Positions 34,709-42,992 of a stretch of 64,000 nucleotides of DNA are shown in pieces. The stretch is taken from NCBI GenBank assembly GCA_041390365.1, contig JAWKQB010000003.1, forward strand, positions 930,001 through 994,000, written 5' to 3'. The stretch comes from Syntrophotaleaceae bacterium (GTDB lineage: Bacteria > Desulfobacterota > Desulfuromonadia > Desulfuromonadales > Syntrophotaleaceae). Position 1 is the first letter of the stretch. Each line of letters begins with the position of its first letter. The translations under genes were made by a program, and so were the position numbers. The notes beneath the pieces were generated by a model that saw nothing but the letters and a program-made list of their open reading frames with translations, did not search any database and was not told the DNA's origin.

Positions 34709-36061
34709 TTGAAAAACAGGTCCATTTTTGTCTGCCAGCAGTGCGGGTACCAGAGCCCCAAATGGCTTGGGCGGTGTCCGGACTGCGATCAGTGGAATAC
34801 CCTGACTGAAGAGTCCAGGGCGGTTGCCGGCGACAAGAATCGTTTGCTTCCTCCCCCTGCAAAGGCGCAGCGCATTCATGAAGTGCAGGGGCAGGCCGAG
34901 GAGCGGCACCGATGCGGCATCGGCGAACTCGATCGGGTCCTCGGCGGCGGTGTGGTTCCGGGCAGTCTGGTCCTGATCGGCGGGGACCCCGGCATCGGTA
35001 AGTCGACGCTGCTGCTGCAGGCGGCCAACCGGCTGGCCGTGGGCGGACTGGCTCTGTATATCACCGCCGAGGAATCCGCCCGCCAGGTCAAGCTGCGGGG
35101 CGAGCGCCTGGGGGCATCCGCTCCCGATTTGTACGTCTGCCCGGAAACTTCCCTGGAAGCCATTCTCGAAAGGGTCAGGGAGCTGCAGCCGGCTTTCCTG
35201 GTCGTCGACTCCATTCAGACCATCTTTACTTCGGCCCTCGAATCGGCCCCGGGCAGTGTCGCTCAGGTGCGGGAATGCGCCGGCCGGCTGATGCAGCTGG
35301 CCAAAGGCAGCGGCATTTCGACCTTTATCACCGGCCACGTCACCAAGGGGGGCGCCATAGCAGGCCCCCGCATGCTGGAGCACATGGTCGACACAGTTCT
35401 CTATTTCGAGGGAGATCCCGGCCATCCCTACCGCATTCTGCGCGCGGTCAAGAACCGGTTCGGCTCCACCAATGAAATCGGTGTCTTCGAGATGAAGGAG
35501 TCTGGTTTGGCGGAGGTGTCCAATCCCTCGGAACTCTTCCTGGCCGAACGACCGGAGGGGTCCGCCGGAAGCGTCGTCGTGCCGTCCCTGGAAGGAAGCC
35601 GGCCGATCCTTGTGGAACTGCAGGCACTGGTCGCTTCGACCTCCTTCGGCACTCCCCGGCGCACCGCCATCGGCATCGACCATAATCGGGTTTCGCTGCT
35701 GGTGGCCGTACTGGAAAAGAAGGTCGGGCTTTCCCTGCTGTCCCAGGACATCTTTCTCAACGTAGCCGGTGGCGTTCGACTGGATGAACCGGCCGTCGAT
35801 CTGGGGATCGTGGCCGCCCTGGCCTCCAGCCACCTCAACCGTCCGGTTGCCGCCGGCATCATTCTTTTCGGCGAAGTCGGCCTGACCGGGGAGGTCAGAG
35901 CCGTTTCCCGCCCGGAGCTGCGCATCCGGGAGGCGGCGCGGCTAGGTTTCAACCGATGCTATCTGCCTGCGGGAAATCTGAAGAATCTGGAAGCTCCGTC
36001 CGGCATGCGGCTGATCGGCGTCGCCAGCGCCGGTCATGCCCTCGAGGAGATTTTCGATTGA
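34709..36061 (+). CDS. radA: DNA repair protein RadA
   Basis: A 450-residue RadA/Sms, standard length. N-terminal zinc finger with paired CxxC (CQQCGY and CPDC), a RecA-like ATPase with Walker A GGDPGIGKSTLL, the RadA-specific KNRFG motif in VKNRFGSTNEIGVF, and a C-terminal Lon-like domain (LNVAGGVRLDEPAVDLGI). It promotes branch migration in recombination repair. The start is TTG at 34709 behind GGGGAGG. The next gene begins inside its stop codon region (TTGA overlap). Confidence 0.95.
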   Translation: MKNRSIFVCQQCGYQSPKWLGRCPDCDQWNTLTEESRAVAGDKNRLLPPPAKAQRIHEVQGQAEERHRCGIGELDRVLGGGVVPGSLVLIGGDPGIGKSTLLLQAANRLAVGGLALYITAEESARQVKLRGERLGASAPDLYVCPETSLEAILERVRELQPAFLVVDSIQTIFTSALESAPGSVAQVRECAGRLMQLAKGSGISTFITGHVTKGGAIAGPRMLEHMVDTVLYFEGDPGHPYRILRAVKNRFGSTNEIGVFEMKESGLAEVSNPSELFLAERPEGSAGSVVVPSLEGSRPILVELQALVASTSFGTPRRTAIGIDHNRVSLLVAVLEKKVGLSLLSQDIFLNVAGGVRLDEPAVDLGIVAALASSHLNRPVAAGIILFGEVGLTGEVRAVSRPELRIREAARLGFNRCYLPAGNLKNLEAPSGMRLIGVASAGHALEEIFD

Positions 36062-37185
36062 AGACGGCTGGCATTGTCCTGGGTTTGATGCTTTTCCTGC
36101 TGCCGATGGCCGGCATTGCGGACGCTACCGAACCATTGTATGCCGCCCAGGTATCCTGGCTTCCCTGCAAAACCGAGGCAGAGCTGAGCCAGGAGTTTCA
36201 AAGAATGCGGGAGCAGGGATTCGATACCCTGGTCGTGCGCGTGTTTCACAATCGCGGCGACCGGTTCTATCCCTTCATTCAACCCGGGGCCGATGCCGGA
36301 GTCTACTTTAAAACCCGGGAAGCCCCCGTGGTCGCCGACATCCTGACCCCGCTGATTCCTCTGGCCCGAGCCGCCGGACTCAGGGTGTATGCCTGGGCAA
36401 ACACTTTGTCGACCCCGTTGACCGGTTCCCGGGATCTGCACGGCCGCCGATATGAACTCGCCCAGGGGTCGGTCACTGCCACGGAAAAGCTCGATCCCTT
36501 TCACCCGGAAGTCCGGAATCGGCTCCGGGCCCTCTTCGAGGATCTGGCCCGTTATGATCTGGATGGAATCCTGCTCCAGGACGATCTGGTTCTGCGACAT
36601 ACCGAGGGATTTTCCGCAGCGGGCCTTTCGGCCTATCTCAATCATTCCGGTCAACTGCCGGACCCAAAGGATTTTTATCGGAATCTGAGGCGGGATGCCG
36701 AAGGCCGGGTACGGGTGGGCGCCTATTCCGCAGCTTTTCGCCTCTGGGCCCGGTGGAAAGGTCGAACCCTGCTGAATTTGGCGACTTCCCTGCGCGAAGC
36801 TGTTCGACAGATCAACCCGGACCTGAAGCTTGTCATCAATCTTCCCTATGAAGTTCTGTCCAACCCGGAGGGGGCCCTGGCCTGGTTTTCCCTCGATTTC
36901 GCCGAGGTTCGCAAATGCGACTTTGATTACCTGGGATTGATGCTGTATCATCGCCAGATGGCCCGGGAGCTTGGGGTGTCCATCGATGAGGCCATGCGGC
37001 TGGCGGGTCGTCTGGCTGCAGAGGGCGCCGGCCTTCTTGGCCGCCCGGAGCGGTTGCTGGTCAAGTTGCAGGCAGTCGATTTCGAGAATCTGCAGCCGAT
37101 TGTGTCAAAGGAGCGGGATGAAGTCTCCGGTAAGCTTGGGCGGCAACCGTTCAGCAAGGCCTGGTTTCCCTATGTCAGGCCCTGA
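36058..37185 (+). CDS. Exported glycoside hydrolase-like protein (GHL10/GHL13, PgaB C-terminal type)
   Basis: A 375-residue exported protein: signal peptide (VLGLMLFLLPMAGIADA) and then a TIM-barrel-like domain. Conserved-looking stretches are YAWANTLSTPL, FEDLARYDLDGILLQDDL, and FDYLGLMLYHRQM, which resemble the C-terminal glycoside-hydrolase-like domain of PgaB-type exopolysaccharide enzymes and GHL10 proteins. It may act on a surface polysaccharide; no deacetylase domain is present. The TTG start overlaps the radA stop by four bases and has GAGGAG eight bases upstream, so translation is coupled, although the two functions look unrelated. Confidence 0.7.
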   Translation: MKTAGIVLGLMLFLLPMAGIADATEPLYAAQVSWLPCKTEAELSQEFQRMREQGFDTLVVRVFHNRGDRFYPFIQPGADAGVYFKTREAPVVADILTPLIPLARAAGLRVYAWANTLSTPLTGSRDLHGRRYELAQGSVTATEKLDPFHPEVRNRLRALFEDLARYDLDGILLQDDLVLRHTEGFSAAGLSAYLNHSGQLPDPKDFYRNLRRDAEGRVRVGAYSAAFRLWARWKGRTLLNLATSLREAVRQINPDLKLVINLPYEVLSNPEGALAWFSLDFAEVRKCDFDYLGLMLYHRQMARELGVSIDEAMRLAGRLAAEGAGLLGRPERLLVKLQAVDFENLQPIVSKERDEVSGKLGRQPFSKAWFPYVRP

Positions 37186-37283
37186 TTCGATCGGACGCCG
37201 TTCTCGAAGCGGCTGATTTCAGACTATTCAACAGTCTAGGTTGCGTTTTATACCAAGTGGTGCTTGGAGCGTGGTGAGAATTT

Positions 37284-37340
37284 TTTCGTTGTCCGTGAAG
37301 CGGTAGCGTAATGATTGTCGTTGTCATAATCGTAATCGGG
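37284..37340. repeat. TCGTTG/TCGTAA hexamer array
   Basis: TCGTTG, TCCGTG, then TGTCGTTGTCATAA and TCGTAATCG units upstream of moaC; the same mix of TCGTTG and TCGTAA occurs at 58138-58242. Confidence 0.6.
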
Positions 37341-37364
37341 CAATAGTTTCTTTAAGGAGCAATG

Positions 37365-37847
37365 ATGAGCGATAAACTGACCCATTTTGACGAAGAGGGA
37401 AAAGCTGTAATGGTAGAGGTGGGGGACAAGGCCCCGACCCATCGGGTGGCCGTTGCCCGGGGAGAGGTGAGGATGCAGGAAGCGACCTTGCAGCGCATTC
37501 TCGAGGGGGACATGTCCAAAGGCGACGTGCTTGCCGTTGCCCGTCTAGCCGGCATCATGGCAGCCAAAAAAACACCTGACCTGATCCCCTTGTGTCATCC
37601 GTTGCTGCTGACATCCATCTCCATCGAATTTTTTGCCCACACGGGAGAAGGGCGGATTGAAATCGAGGCCAGGGTCCGGGTCACCGGACAGACCGGGGTG
37701 GAGATGGAGGCTTTGACCGCCGTTGCCGGCGCTGCTCTCACCATATACGATATGTGCAAGGCGGTGGACAAGGCAATGGTGATCAGCGAAGTCCGTCTGA
37801 TGGAAAAGCACGGCGGTAAAAGCGGCTCCTTTGTACGGCAGGACTGA
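37365..37847 (+). CDS. moaC: Cyclic pyranopterin monophosphate synthase MoaC
   Basis: A 160-residue MoaC, normal length. It rearranges the MoaA product into cyclic pyranopterin monophosphate. Conserved blocks: LTHFDEEGKAVMVEVGDKAPT, the active-site region KKTPDLIPLCHPL, and GVEMEALTAV...YDMCKAVDK. Two ATGs lie in tandem at 37362 and 37365; the second is at better distance from AGGAG. It is separated from moaA by 6 kb of unrelated genes. Confidence 0.96.
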   Translation: MSDKLTHFDEEGKAVMVEVGDKAPTHRVAVARGEVRMQEATLQRILEGDMSKGDVLAVARLAGIMAAKKTPDLIPLCHPLLLTSISIEFFAHTGEGRIEIEARVRVTGQTGVEMEALTAVAGAALTIYDMCKAVDKAMVISEVRLMEKHGGKSGSFVRQD

Positions 37848-37914
37848 ATGGCCTCGGCGATGGTGACGACTAGACTTGGCCTTTAAATTGCATAGCTGCT
37901 GCAAGGAGTAAAAA

Positions 37915-38439
37915 ATGGCGGAGAAATCGACCTTTGGCATACGGCGGGCATTCCAGGTACCTTTGGGTTTGCTGCTGGTGTCTCAGGCGAGCATGCTGGG
38001 TATCGGTATCGTCCGGAATCAGGCTCCTGGGAGGCTTATCGCAATAGGTGTGATAGTTCTGCTCCTTGCCGGACTTTTTACGGAGAACCTTTTTCGTCGA
38101 ATCGTGCTGGATCAGGAGTCGATAACGGCTTTTCGGTGGTTTCGGCGCAGGATCCTCCGTTTTTCCGACCTCACCGCCCTGGAGGCCGTTGTCATGCGGA
38201 AGCGGGTTTTCACTACCCTCTGGGTAGACGACAGATTTTTGTTGATCTCCAATGCTTATGAACGTTTTCCGGCACTGTTAGCCGCCCTCGTCAACCGTGC
38301 TCCAAAAGAGGCTGTTGCGGAAGAGGCACTTCGCCTGGCCGGGGATCCGCCTCGTTATAATGGTCATGTCTTCTTCTGCTGGGTCGCGCTGCTGTTTTCC
38401 CTGCTCATACTCTGGCAGCAGTTGACAGGACATTTTTGA
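37915..38439 (+). CDS. Membrane protein of unknown function (PH-like)
   Basis: A 174-residue protein not recognised as a named family. Two hydrophobic segments near the N-terminus (about residues 15-32 and 41-56), a soluble stretch of about 80 residues that begins RRIVLDQESITAFRWFRRRILRFSDLTALEAV (a bacterial PH-domain-like pattern), and one C-terminal membrane segment (VFFCWVALLFSLLILW). It follows moaC by 67 bases and precedes dksA by 85. Likely an inner-membrane protein; function unknown. Confidence 0.7.
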   Translation: MAEKSTFGIRRAFQVPLGLLLVSQASMLGIGIVRNQAPGRLIAIGVIVLLLAGLFTENLFRRIVLDQESITAFRWFRRRILRFSDLTALEAVVMRKRVFTTLWVDDRFLLISNAYERFPALLAALVNRAPKEAVAEEALRLAGDPPRYNGHVFFCWVALLFSLLILWQQLTGHF

Positions 38440-38524
38440 GGCGATTGCGGGCCCCCAATTTAGTTGACTTGAAGATGGTTTTCATTTAGATTTACAGTTC
38501 CAAAATGAGCAAGGGAGCAGCAGT

Positions 38525-38881
38525 ATGGACCAGGCAAAAATTGAAGAATTCAAGGCGATACTTGAGTCCCAACTGGAAGCGTTGCTAAAGGATGCCGACA
38601 AAACCGTTTCGGAAATGACCGATGAAAACGGGAATTTCCCCGATCCCACCGATCGGGCATCCTTGGAGTCCGATCGCAACTTCGAGTTGCGCATCCGGGA
38701 TCGGGAACGCCGTTTGATCATGAAGATTCGAAGCGCTCTTGAACGAATCGAAAATGGAGAGTTCGGTACTTGCGAGTGCTGTGAAGAGCCGATCGGTGAA
38801 GCCCGGCTTCATGCCCGGCCGGTGACGACTCTCTGTATCGAGTGCAAAACCGAGCAGGAGCGCAAGGAGAAGATAGGCTGA
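38525..38881 (+). CDS. dksA: DksA/TraR family zinc-finger regulator
   Basis: A 118-residue DksA-type protein. A coiled-coil N-terminal half carries acidic residues at its tip (ENGNFPDPTDRASLE, near the DxxDxA position) and the C-terminal zinc finger reads CECCEEPI...CIEC, a full four-cysteine set. It would bind the RNA polymerase secondary channel and, with ppGpp, adjust ribosomal and amino-acid promoters. Deltaproteobacteria often carry several DksA paralogues, so this may not be the only one. Confidence 0.85.
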   Translation: MDQAKIEEFKAILESQLEALLKDADKTVSEMTDENGNFPDPTDRASLESDRNFELRIRDRERRLIMKIRSALERIENGEFGTCECCEEPIGEARLHARPVTTLCIECKTEQERKEKIG

Positions 38882-38927
38882 AATTTCCGGTTGCCGATCG
38901 TTCTGGACCCCGCGGTGAAAGGTTGCC

Positions 38928-41249
38928 ATGACGCTGGACTGGCACAAGGTTTTGTGCGAGGTTGTCGGAATCGTCAACCGGGAGCAAGAAGATTTTCCCC
39001 GAGTTTTCCAAAAGGCTCTGGCTTTTCTGCAAGAGGCGCTTCCCGTCGACGAGGTGGTGCTGCTCCTCATGGACAGTTTCGAGGGTCCGGTGTCGCAGGT
39101 TATTCCCGCTGCCGGGCCCGTCCTTTTTAATCCCAGTCAATTCGCCGGGCGTGCTGTCGACCCCATGGCCATGGCTTCGCCGGGTTCGGTGGTTCGAAAC
39201 GGCTGCCAGGTCCAATGTGCCGCCGGTGAAACGGGGCGAGGTTCTACCGTCCTCTCCCTGTCCCTTCCCCCTGACTTCCCCTGCTCTCCCCAATTTGAGG
39301 CCCTGGTTGGCGCCGTAACCCTGCTTATGCACAACAGGTCGATGCAGTGGCGGATGAGGCGCGAACCCGACTGGGCTCGTACAGCAGGTCCGCTTTCCCT
39401 GCTCGCGGAACTGGCGCGCAAAATCAACCAGGCCCGAACGATGAACAGACTGCTGCAGGCGGCCTCTTTCCTGCTCCAGACACGGCTATCGCTGGGCGGC
39501 GTTTTTCTGAGGCCGCTGGTTGGTGGAACCGTGCATTCGGCACCCGTTTTCCATATTGCGGGCCATTGGGCCGTCTGGGAAACCCGCATGCTGGAACTGG
39601 AGGAACAGCTGGCCTTCAGGGTTCTGGAGAACGGGGCCGCCTCATCCGCGCAGGAAGAGATCTGCGAAGATCTTCTTGCCGAATGGTCGGGGCCGGAGGT
39701 CAGGGTCCTCCCTCTCGTCCTTGGAAAGGATCTCTGGGGGGTTATGACGGTTTTCGGAGAACAGGCTGAAAAGACACAAAGCTCTCCCGGTCCTCATCAC
39801 GAGGTGCTGATGGCAGTTGCCGAGTTGCTCCCGCTGTCAATGGAAAGGGTGGCGGCCCTGGAGGAACTCAAGGCCCTCTCGGCGGAAAACCTGCGCAAGC
39901 TGGAAGAAACGTCCCTTCTCTACCGGATTTCCCGTGCCATTCACAGCACTCTGCGGCTTGATGAACTGATCCATCTGATCCTTTCGGCGGCGACGGTTGA
40001 GGGAGGGCCGGGTTTCGAAAGAGCCATGCTTTTCATGGTCAATGAACGAAGCGGAATATTGCAGGGCATGCTCGGAGTAACCCGGGAGACGGCACCGGTG
40101 ATTCTGCCGATCGATCAGGCGCTTCTGGCCTGGGAGCGGCCGGAGGTCGGCGAAACGGCCCGGGAGGCTCAACGGCAGGCTCCCTTCTGCCGTCAGGTGA
40201 TGAAGCAGCGCCTGCCCCTCGACCCGTCAGACAATCCCCTGGCCAAAGCTGTGCAGGAGAAGCGGGTTGTATTCGTGCCGACACCCCAGTCGGAAACGAC
40301 TTCATTTGAGGAACTGACCCGGGTCCTCGGCCTGGCACCCTGTGCCTGTGCCCCTTTGCTCGGGCGCAAGAGGGTTCTCGGCGTACTGGTGGTCGACAAC
40401 CCCAGAAGCGGCACCGAAATTCATCAGGAGCGCCGGCATTTTTTGGAGCTGTTTGCCAATCAGGCAGCGCAGGCCATGGAAAACTGCCTGCTTTTGCATC
40501 GTCTCGAAGAGTCCCACCGCGACTTGCGGGAGACCCAGGAGCGGATGATTCAGGGAGAAAAAATGGCCGCTCTGGGAGAGACGGCTGCTTCCGTGACCCA
40601 TGAACTGCGAAATCCGCTCGTGGCCATTGGCGGCTTCGCTCAGCGTCTGGCAAAGATCGGGGCGGAAGGGAGCAGTGAAAAGGAGTACAGTGCCATCATC
40701 GTCCGGGAAGTCCGCCGTATGGAGGAGATGCTCACGAATATCCTCGCCTTTTCGCGCAAACAGATGCTCTGTATCGGCGAGTGCCAGATTGAAGCAATCA
40801 TCGAAGAGGCACTGACCCTGGAGGAGGACGCCCTGCAGCGGGCGGGAGTCCAAGTGGTCTGCGAAATTGCCGAAAACCTGCCTGTCGTTCGCGGGGACGA
40901 ACAGAAGCTGCGTCAGGTGCTCGTGAACCTGATGGCCAACGCCCGTCAGGTCATGATCTCAGGGGGCCGATTGACCATTCGTGCCTACCCGACCTTCCTG
41001 AGGGGCGATCAGGCGGTTGCCGTGGAGGTCGAGGATACCGGAGGCGGGATTTCCCCCGAAGTCATGCGGAACATCTTCAACCCTTTTTTCACCACCCGCG
41101 AAAGCGGCACCGGGCTTGGCCTCTCCATCGTCCACCGGATCATTGAGCATCATTACGGTGACATAGAGGTGCAGAACCGGGAAAAGGGCGCCCTGTTCAT
41201 CGTGCGTCTGGCCGTCGATGGAGTTCCCAAGGCCCTTCCTTTTCGTTGA
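38928..41249 (+). CDS. GAF-domain sensor histidine kinase
   Basis: A 773-residue cytosolic-looking kinase with no clear membrane segment. Residues about 1-330 hold two GAF-like stretches of low similarity, residues about 340-530 a clear GAF domain, followed by a short coiled coil. The HisKA domain has SVTHELRNPLVAIGG (phospho-acceptor His near 559), and the ATPase domain has N-box NLMANARQV, DTGGGISPEV and GTGLGLSIV. It should sense a cytosolic signal through GAF ligands. No response regulator is adjacent; the partner is unknown. A tRNA gene follows 35 bases downstream. Confidence 0.9.
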   Translation: MTLDWHKVLCEVVGIVNREQEDFPRVFQKALAFLQEALPVDEVVLLLMDSFEGPVSQVIPAAGPVLFNPSQFAGRAVDPMAMASPGSVVRNGCQVQCAAGETGRGSTVLSLSLPPDFPCSPQFEALVGAVTLLMHNRSMQWRMRREPDWARTAGPLSLLAELARKINQARTMNRLLQAASFLLQTRLSLGGVFLRPLVGGTVHSAPVFHIAGHWAVWETRMLELEEQLAFRVLENGAASSAQEEICEDLLAEWSGPEVRVLPLVLGKDLWGVMTVFGEQAEKTQSSPGPHHEVLMAVAELLPLSMERVAALEELKALSAENLRKLEETSLLYRISRAIHSTLRLDELIHLILSAATVEGGPGFERAMLFMVNERSGILQGMLGVTRETAPVILPIDQALLAWERPEVGETAREAQRQAPFCRQVMKQRLPLDPSDNPLAKAVQEKRVVFVPTPQSETTSFEELTRVLGLAPCACAPLLGRKRVLGVLVVDNPRSGTEIHQERRHFLELFANQAAQAMENCLLLHRLEESHRDLRETQERMIQGEKMAALGETAASVTHELRNPLVAIGGFAQRLAKIGAEGSSEKEYSAIIVREVRRMEEMLTNILAFSRKQMLCIGECQIEAIIEEALTLEEDALQRAGVQVVCEIAENLPVVRGDEQKLRQVLVNLMANARQVMISGGRLTIRAYPTFLRGDQAVAVEVEDTGGGISPEVMRNIFNPFFTTRESGTGLGLSIVHRIIEHHYGDIEVQNREKGALFIVRLAVDGVPKALPFR

Positions 41250-41284
41250 CAGCCCCCGTTTTCCTCGTATATTCTCCCCGATGT

Positions 41285-41360
41285 GGGGCTGTAGCTCAGC
41301 CGGGAGAGCGACGCGTTCGCAATGCGTAGGTCGGGAGTTCGATCCTCCTCAGCTCCACCA
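41285..41360 (+). tRNA. tRNA-Ala (anticodon CGC)
   Basis: A complete 76-base cloverleaf including the encoded CCA: acceptor stem GGGGCTG/CAGCTCC with the G3:U70 pair that marks alanine tRNAs, D-stem GCTC/GAGC, anticodon stem ACGCG/TGCGT with loop TTCGCAA (anticodon CGC, codon GCG), and T-loop GTTCGATCC. Its 3' 45 bases are duplicated at 52503-52547, making it the integration site of the following element. Confidence 0.97.
41316..41360 (+). repeat. Left attachment site (attL core inside tRNA-Ala)
   Basis: From TTCGCAATGCG in the anticodon loop to the CCACCA end; identical to 52503-52547. The sequences diverge immediately on both sides (GCG versus GCA before, ATAAAA versus GTTTTC after). Confidence 0.95.
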
Positions 41361-41428
41361 ATAAAAACAGGTACTTACGGAATTTTTCCGGAGTGCGTGT
41401 TGCTGTTTTTGGACCTAATTTGGTCTTG

Positions 41429-41455
41429 AGGTGCCAAGATAGGTGCCAAGATTTT
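41429..41455. repeat. Left integrase arm-type repeat (two 12-bp units)
   Basis: AGGTGCCAAGAT occurs twice in tandem followed by TTT; the same 27 bases are found at 52361-52387 in the same orientation. Lying 69 bases inside the left end, this fits an arm-type integrase binding site. Confidence 0.7.
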
Positions 41456-41497
41456 TTTTCGTCCTCCTTGGGCCGGAAAAAGAAAAGGCCCTTGCAA

Positions 41498-42646
41498 TTA
41501 CTCCTGATAAGTAATTTGGACTATTTCCGGAGAGTAGAATGTTTTTTGCGGAGCATCCGAAAATTCAATAAGAATTCCTGCTGATAACAATTTATCAACA
41601 TCGGATTTTGCAGTTGGATAGGTGACATCATGTTTTTTTGCTATCCATGGTATTGTGACAACGGGCGATATGAATAAATCGTCGAGTATCATTTGAAGCC
41701 TATAGCTACCACCAACTTCATTTATTCTTTCCTTGTAAGAATGACCTAGTTTCAGTAGTTTGTCACATCTTCCTTCTGTGTCTTTTGCTGTTTCAACTAC
41801 CCCTTTTAAACAAAATTCTATCCATCCTTTCCAGTCACCTTTACTGCTAACATTAAAAAGTCTGTCAATATATTCATCTTTGTTAGAATCATAATAGGAA
41901 CTCATGTAAAGCCACTGGCTGGAAAGATTACACCACTCAGCAATTGTCAGAGAAAGCAACAAGCGACCGACCCTTCCATTTCCATCTCTAAATGGATGAA
42001 TTGTTTCAAACTGATAGTGAGAAATAAAAGATTCAACCAGTGGGTCATATTGCTTCTCGGAATGAAGGTATTTTTCAAAATCATCCAGTAAGTCTTTCAA
42101 AAAATGATGGGGCGGAGGAACAAATCTTGGCGGCCGCCCAATTTGAACTTGGACTCTTCTAAATTCCCCAGGCTCACTATCAGATCCTCTTACGCCATCA
42201 AGAAGGATTTTATGAAGCTCTCGAATCAATCTTTGCGACAAGGGGAGGTCATCGTGAGCCTCGAATCTTAATCTAAGGGCTTTTCCGTAATTGAAAATTT
42301 CCCTTTGGGCGTTTACCGGGTCTGCCTCTGATTTTGGATACTGAGGATCAATCTGGAAAAGCAACTGCTGCTCAGGCGTTGAATAAGTGCCCTCCAGACT
42401 CGATGACCGGAGAGCCTCCCTATTTTGCAAAGGTCTTAGCAATAGCTGGGGGTTAGGAAGATGCTTGCCTACCCCGTCAAGACTTGCCAGAGCTGTTCTT
42501 GCCTCTACCAAAAGAGGCCAAAGTTTTTCCGGCCACTTCCAATTAATTGGTAATTTGGCAGGAATAAATGCATGAGTAGCTCCAGACACCCCCTGAATGG
42601 GGTAAAGCTCACCCGATTTTTGGGGACCAAATTTATTTGTATCCAT
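41498..42646 (-). CDS. Fic family protein, probable class II AMPylator (cargo)
   Basis: A 382-residue Fic protein. The active-site motif HPFRDGNGRVGR matches HxFx(D/E)GNGRxxR fully, so it should transfer a nucleotide monophosphate to a target. Near residue 80, SSSLEG matches the inhibitory (S/T)xxxE(G/N) helix; its place ahead of the Fic core makes this the self-inhibited class II type, needing no separate antitoxin. The C-terminal 60 residues (PWIAKKHDVTYPTAKSDVDKLLSAGIL) form a winged helix. The gene is visibly more AT-rich than its neighbours and lies at the left edge of the element, both suggesting late acquisition. Target unknown; a growth-control or phage-defence role is speculative. 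Confidence 0.9.
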   Translation of the reverse strand: MDTNKFGPQKSGELYPIQGVSGATHAFIPAKLPINWKWPEKLWPLLVEARTALASLDGVGKHLPNPQLLLRPLQNREALRSSSLEGTYSTPEQQLLFQIDPQYPKSEADPVNAQREIFNYGKALRLRFEAHDDLPLSQRLIRELHKILLDGVRGSDSEPGEFRRVQVQIGRPPRFVPPPHHFLKDLLDDFEKYLHSEKQYDPLVESFISHYQFETIHPFRDGNGRVGRLLLSLTIAEWCNLSSQWLYMSSYYDSNKDEYIDRLFNVSSKGDWKGWIEFCLKGVVETAKDTEGRCDKLLKLGHSYKERINEVGGSYRLQMILDDLFISPVVTIPWIAKKHDVTYPTAKSDVDKLLSAGILIEFSDAPQKTFYSPEIVQITYQE

Positions 42647-42992
42647 TTTTCTCCTGCTCCCAGGGGGAAGTTTCTTTTTTCCAGGATAATCAGGTCCGCT
42701 ATTATGGCGGCCTTTATTCTACACGAAGTGAGTTAAAATAAAAGCCGTTTTTCTTTAACCTATAGAGCCGCGTTTAAAGTACCCTTTAAAACCCCTTTAG
42801 CGCGCCAAATACCACGACCAGGAAATATTTTCCCCTTTCATGCTCTCCCTGGTCAGGCCTTTGTGTAGCCGCAAGATGTTTCCCATGACGCTGAAAAAAA
42901 ACCCTCCCGCAGTGACTGGAAGGGTTTTTTGTCGACAGTTGCCACGTGCCGCTCCAAAAACAAGTAAATGGCCTTGAATCTGGAAAGTTGCT
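42647..42992. other. Non-coding gap with hairpins
   Basis: This 346-base gap between the Fic gene and the large virion-like gene contains an inverted pair GACCAGG/CCTGGTC (42817-42854) and a terminator-like hairpin at 42894-42931 (AAAAAACCCTCCC facing GGAAGGGTTTTTT) that would end minus-strand transcription after the upstream gene. No protein-like frame was seen. Confidence 0.6.
42894..42931 (-). terminator. Terminator after the virion-like gene
   Basis: On the minus strand AAAAAACCCTTCC is followed by a loop and GGGAGGGTTTTTTT: a typical stem with T-run 62 bases past the stop, separating the Fic gene from the rest of the element's transcription unit. Confidence 0.75.
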
